Part shown: positions 12,835 to 64,000 of the stretch, piece after piece | Numbering within the stretch: position 1 is the first letter of the stretch | How the letters are laid out: the number at the start of each line of letters is the position of its first letter | NCBI GenBank assembly: GCA_009760885.1 | Contig: CM019719.1 | Coordinates: 31,436,084 to 31,500,083, forward strand | Direction of reading: 5' to 3' | DNA from: Achatina immaculata | Lineage: Eukaryota; Mollusca; Gastropoda; Stylommatophora; Achatinidae | DNA: 64,000 nucleotides | Made by a program: the position numbers and the translations under genes | Notes under the pieces: generated by a model | What the model was told of the DNA's origin: nothing | What the model saw: the letters and a program-made list of their open reading frames with translations, nothing else | Database searches by the model: none

Positions 12835-13135
12835 TAGACATAAGCTCTTGGGAGGCCATAGCACAAGTCCGCCCATCGTGGAGGGCTTTAACCACCCTGG
12901 GTGCTTAGAGAGCAGAGCGCTCAAGAATTGAAAGTGCCCAGCACAAACGCGCATTGCGAAAAGCCAAGGCAAGCACAAACACTCACAACTGAATCTGGAC
13001 ATATATGTTCCGTGTGTGGGAAAACTTTTAGAGCGCGTATAGGGCTAGTTGGTCACGCACGGACAAAGCTCTCCTTACTTTGACTAAGATGAATCTGTGG
13101 TCATGATCGAAGACGATAGACGAACAACAACAACA
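12835..13135 (+). mobile_element. LINE-D 3' end with C-terminal zinc-finger remnant
   Basis: FEIDISSWEAIAQVRPSWRA is followed, after a frameshift, by HICSVCGKTFRARIGLVGHA, the CxxC...H finger found at the end of some LINE polyproteins. The tail is a CAA repeat at 13120-13137. Upstream of exon 1. Confidence 0.75.
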
Positions 13136-13285
13136 ACATTACTACTAACAAAAGAAGCAGCATTGCTGGTAGCATTACTCGTAGGTACTACTGTGTTTTA
13201 TATCAAGTAACATTTTAAAACCACTAATATAACATAATTTTAGCAGTGACAAAATTCACCCATTTTTATTGCTGATAAATTTTCC

Positions 13286-13307
13286 TGTTCATTTTGTTTT
13301 TTTCAGC
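13286..13307 (+). promoter_or_regulatory. Candidate 3' splice site of a 5' UTR exon
   Basis: A T-rich tract ends TTTTTTTCAG at 13306, about 335 nt before the start codon. It would make 13307-13640 the 5' UTR part of exon 1 and imply an upstream non-coding exon. No transcript evidence; sequence pattern only. Confidence 0.3.
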
Positions 13308-13640
13308 GTATTATAGAAGACTTGTAGTTTTCAGAGATTGGCATAATTGTTCTACACAGTGGAGCTAAGCTCTTAAACGGAATAAAAGCTAAACAAGTTT
13401 TAGGCAAATTTTGCCTCTGAGCTAATACACATTTGAAAAAGCTGGTTGCAGATCTCTAGCAGAACATACACACTGTAAACGAAAAAAGGATGTAAGACAT
13501 TCAGAAAGAGACAAAGACGTGTTATTAATTCTAATGATGTGTAGTGTTTTATTTTTTGTGTGTGTGTGAAGTGAATTCCTTCATTTGACATTTTTTAAAA
13601 GTAATAAAATTTGAGTCTTTCAAGCAAGAGAAATAACAAA

Positions 13641-61117
<47,477 letters not shown>

Positions 61118-61133
61118 ATTGATAATAAATACA

Positions 61134-61139
61134 GTAACA
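61134..61139 (+). terminator. Proximal polyadenylation signal of the scaffold gene
   Basis: A canonical AATAAA occurs 17 nt after the stop codon of exon 17. It would give a very short 3' UTR; another AATAAA at 62373-62378 could serve a longer transcript running through LINE fragments. Confidence 0.35.
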
Positions 61140-61374
61140 TTTACAAAAGGCTGTGCTAATGGATCAGGATCATTGAAACAGTAAATCTGTCTTCAGAGCC
61201 ATGTAATAAGGTGTGTTACATGATAAGTCATGTGATAAGGTGTAACATTTTCCCAGTCCTGAGTGCAATAGGTTTACTGTAAAAAAACAAAAGCGTTTAC
61301 AAAACCATGTACAAATGGGCTTTTAAAGACAGTAAGTTTTACCTTCAGAACCACATGATAAAGTGTAATATTTG

Positions 61375-61640
61375 ATTCATTTGCATGTCCCATTTACAGC
61401 ACTCCTGTAGGCCTCTTGGTTGTGAGCAAGATGGCCTGCTGCTGATGCATCCATTTGCAGATCATCAATGATGTCTTGCAGCCATCTTCGCCTTAGTCTT
61501 CCTCTCTTTATTTTTCCCATTATGTACCCTTCCAAGATGGTCTTCTCTAGATTATCATGACATTTAATGTGTCCAAAATATTTAAGTTTTCTTTGCTTAA
61601 TCCTCTTTACCAGCCAGCCTTCTTCAATATTAAGTTCTTA
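61375..61640 (-). mobile_element. LINE-B 3' fragment in the gene's 3' flank
   Basis: TTCATTTGCATGTCCCATTT (with a deletion of the GCGGAACTTTGCC part) through CAGCCTTCTTCAATATTAAG. Would lie in the 3' UTR if the distal polyadenylation site is used. Confidence 0.86.
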
Positions 61641-61865
61641 AGCCTAATTGCCTTTGATATTGACCACTGTCCTTAGACTGTCACATTGATAAAATTTTAT
61701 AAAACAGATACAACTTTTTCCCAGCATCTAAAAATTCAAAGGACAAAAATATATATGGATGGAAATACCTATTTTGACTGTGTCACTGATCAGAGTCAAA
61801 AGTGCATTTTAGTGTGATTTCTTTTTGCAATATAACACTGAACTTTCTAAGTTTATAACTTTCAT

Positions 61866-62232
61866 CTGCCTAAGGAAAATACTCAGTATATAATGGAATG
61901 AATTAAAGAACAACTCAGAGATAAGGCAGATGAGTGAAGAACAACCTGTCTCATTTGTGATCAGAAAAAGGAGATGGACATATATTAGTCTTGTGATGAG
62001 AAGAAACAGTCAGAGAATCCCAAAACAGGCTATCAAATGGAACACAATAGGCCGAAGAATAAGAAGTTGGCTGTGTGAAACTCTAAAGAGGACACTGTTA
62101 AGAGAGGCCAAATTAGTAGGCATAAAATCCCTTGATGAGGTTGAAAAACTTGCTGAAAATAGGAAAACTTGGCGAATTACCACGTGAGCCCTATGTGATG
62201 TTTAACAGCACAGGAAGGATGCAAGATGTAAG
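61866..62232 (+). mobile_element. LINE-A 3' fragment downstream of the gene
   Basis: Matches CLRKIL through RTTLRALCDV of LINE-A with many substitutions, and ends ACAGCACAGGAAGGATGCAA with a degraded tail. The oldest-looking LINE-A copy in the window. Confidence 0.85.
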
Positions 62233-63059
62233 ATAACTGTCATCACATTGTTAGACCTATATAGTTTTATTTTTATTTGCTGATCAGTAGTTTTTGAATG
62301 AACTTACTGTGATAATATTTTAACTTATAAATCTTGACAAGGGACTACTTTTGTCTTGTTGGCTGGTCATTCAATAAAGTGAATGACTGATATGAACACA
62401 ATTTTCTTTTTTCAGTTTTATTTGAAGTAAAAGAGGCTTATATTTGGTGCAGTTTTACTGCATATTATCAAAGTCATTATAAACTACAAGAATGTTAAGG
62501 GCACAAGTATGTTATGCATGTTGTTTACCATAGCGAGCTGTGAGACTATACAAGAATATTTTTCTTTAAAAAAATCACACTGAACTGATGCCTAGTCTTA
62601 GCAGTAAATTCATATTTTGATATCTTTACATAAACAGTGCGTTCCTCTGTCCTTGTTTATACCGTTAAACTTAATTGTTGTATATTAAATTTTCTTATGC
62701 ATTTTCAGCCACAGAGACTGTGTTGTGAACACAATATTTGTCATATAATGAGTGTGTATATTGAATTCTAATACTAATGGAATATGTGTACATTTTCTTT
62801 AAATCTGTTATATTTCCTGTTGTACAGTTTACCTTGAAGAAGAGATACAGTAGAATTATGTTTTTTTTTTCTTTCCCCATAAGATGCTCTTACATTTTTT
62901 GTACTTTACTCCAGGTTATCATTATTCTCATTTTCCTGTTTAAAATTCATTCTCACTTCCTGTAGTTTGGTCTTGTGCTACCAGTCATCTTTTATTTTTC
63001 TAAATATCAGCTTTATTATGATGGGCACACACAATATTTTTTTTTCTAAAAGGGCACAA
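62233..63059. other. 3' flank, unassigned
   Basis: AT-rich DNA holding the possible distal polyadenylation signal. No gene recognised. Confidence 0.5.
62373..62378 (+). terminator. Possible distal polyadenylation signal
   Basis: AATAAA in TTCAATAAAGTGAATG, followed by a T-rich stretch. About 1.25 kb beyond the stop codon. Usage unknown. Confidence 0.25.
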
Positions 63060-63245
63060 TATATCATATATTCTCTGTATGGTACCATATATTTTATTTT
63101 CTAAGTACAAGTGTATAACACCATACATCTTACTTTCTATATATAGCACCACACATCTTAGTTTATATATATATATATATGCGACATTACATCCTATTTT
63201 CTCTACATACATCTTATTTTCTCTATATGGTACCATATAGTTCAT
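63060..63245. repeat. Degenerate AT-rich tandem repeat
   Basis: Five or so irregular units of about 35 bp of the type CACCATACATCTTACTTTCT interleaved with TA runs. Confidence 0.6.
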
Positions 63246-63364
63246 GTAAGTGATTTTGTCAAGAACATGATTATGATCTCTCATCATTGTGAAGTCAACT
63301 AAAAATTTGAAAACAATGAGAATATATTAAAGAAATGTGAATATTTCACAAGGCATGACATCAT

Positions 63365-63545
63365 ACAAAACGAGGAAGACCTAGAGTTATTTGGAGGAGA
63401 GAAATTATGACAGTGCTCAGAGACAAGGGATACACATGGAAGGAAGCAGATAATAATTCCAAGAACAAGGATGACTAGAGAGCCTTTATCTGTGGCCTAT
63501 GCTGTCAAGAGAGTGAAAGGCGATGATGATGATGATGATGACATC
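63365..63545 (+). mobile_element. LINE 3' end with GAT-repeat tail
   Basis: Encodes RGRPRVIWRREIMTVLRDKG, YTWKEADNNSKNKDD and RAFICGLCCQ, ending in GATGATGATGATGATGATGA. Matches the WxxA--DRxxWRxxVxALC signature of LINE C-termini. Confidence 0.7.
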
Positions 63546-64000
63546 ATACAGCCATTCTTGCAATGTACTAAACAAACAATCAAGATACCATTATGAGCAA
63601 TATCTAGCTGCTATTTTAAGAAATAAATGATATCATTTTACATTGTTCAATAGAAATTTATTAACGTGTGCACTTCATCTTGCTATAAATGTCCTAAATG
63701 TGTTTGTGTCTTTAATAATTTATATTAATCCTGGTCAAAACCTCTTTCCTTGATGTTGTACCAAGTTGCATTTTGATCTCTGTCTTTTTTTTTTTAAATA
63801 TTCATCTACAGCTCTATTGAGCTTTTTTTTTTTGCCAGTCAAGGCAGGATATATTTGTCTTATTAGAAGTTTGCATCCAAACTCACTATCAAAAAGATCA
63901 GGGGATGAAACCAAAAAAATTCAAGACCATGGTGGGATTTGAATTCATCACTCCTTTAAAAATGTATACCCAAATTTTAAATAAACTCCTCTTTCCTCTT

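Noticed and set aside
63860..63975. B-box-like TGGGATTTGAATTC as a tRNA-SINE
   Set aside because: No convincing A box at the right distance.

Overview
The window is animal nuclear DNA. It is AT-rich and holds one multi-exon gene with GT-AG introns, spread over about 47 kb, with dense retrotransposon, DNA-transposon and minisatellite debris around and inside the introns. The mix of several APE-type LINE families with short tandem 3' tails, an I-type LINE with RNase H, Penelope-like elements and mariners fits an invertebrate. I lean towards a mollusc (gastropod), but that is inference; no ribosomal or mitochondrial marker is present.

The one host gene runs on the + strand from an ATG at 13641 to a TAG at 61117. 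I reconstructed 17 coding exons whose phases all match. Together they give 2214 nt, a 737-residue protein with no internal stop. The protein is a Dof/BCAP/BANK-type (stumps, PIK3AP1, BANK1) signalling scaffold: a TIR-like domain (exons 1-3), a DBB domain (exons 3-7), an ankyrin segment (exon 8), a YxxM motif (exon 10), a charged helical segment (exons 12-13), a Ser/Thr-rich linker (exons 14-16) and a proline-rich SH3-ligand tail (exon 17). In this family such proteins link receptors to PI3-kinase and related pathways.

Layout. 1-13.3 kb: upstream DNA with LINE-B fragments, several minisatellites, a mariner that landed inside one of those minisatellites, and a LINE-D 3' end. 13.3-20.7 kb: exon 1 and intron 1, which carries a recent 5'-truncated LINE-A with a 13-bp target duplication. 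20.7-29.4 kb: exons 2-7, with two SINE-like elements (each with a perfect target duplication) flanking exon 3. 29.4-45.7 kb: exons 8-10 in large introns holding a Penelope-like element, a hAT MITE, a nearly full LINE-C, and two inverted copies of a 1.4-kb GAA-tailed composite retroelement. 45.7-61.1 kb: exons 10-17 with a second mariner, an RNase H LINE and nested repeats. 61.1-64 kb: 3' UTR or flank with LINE fragments.

The most novel item is the GAA-tailed element (best copy 42701-44096). It has internal modular repeats and no recognisable protein. It is flanked by a 14-bp target duplication inside LINE-C, has an inverted copy at 33.2-34.6 kb, a truncated copy at 53.35 kb, and a 17-bp tail-only insertion at 36.95 kb that still has its own target duplication. 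All calls come from reading the sequence; no database search was run.
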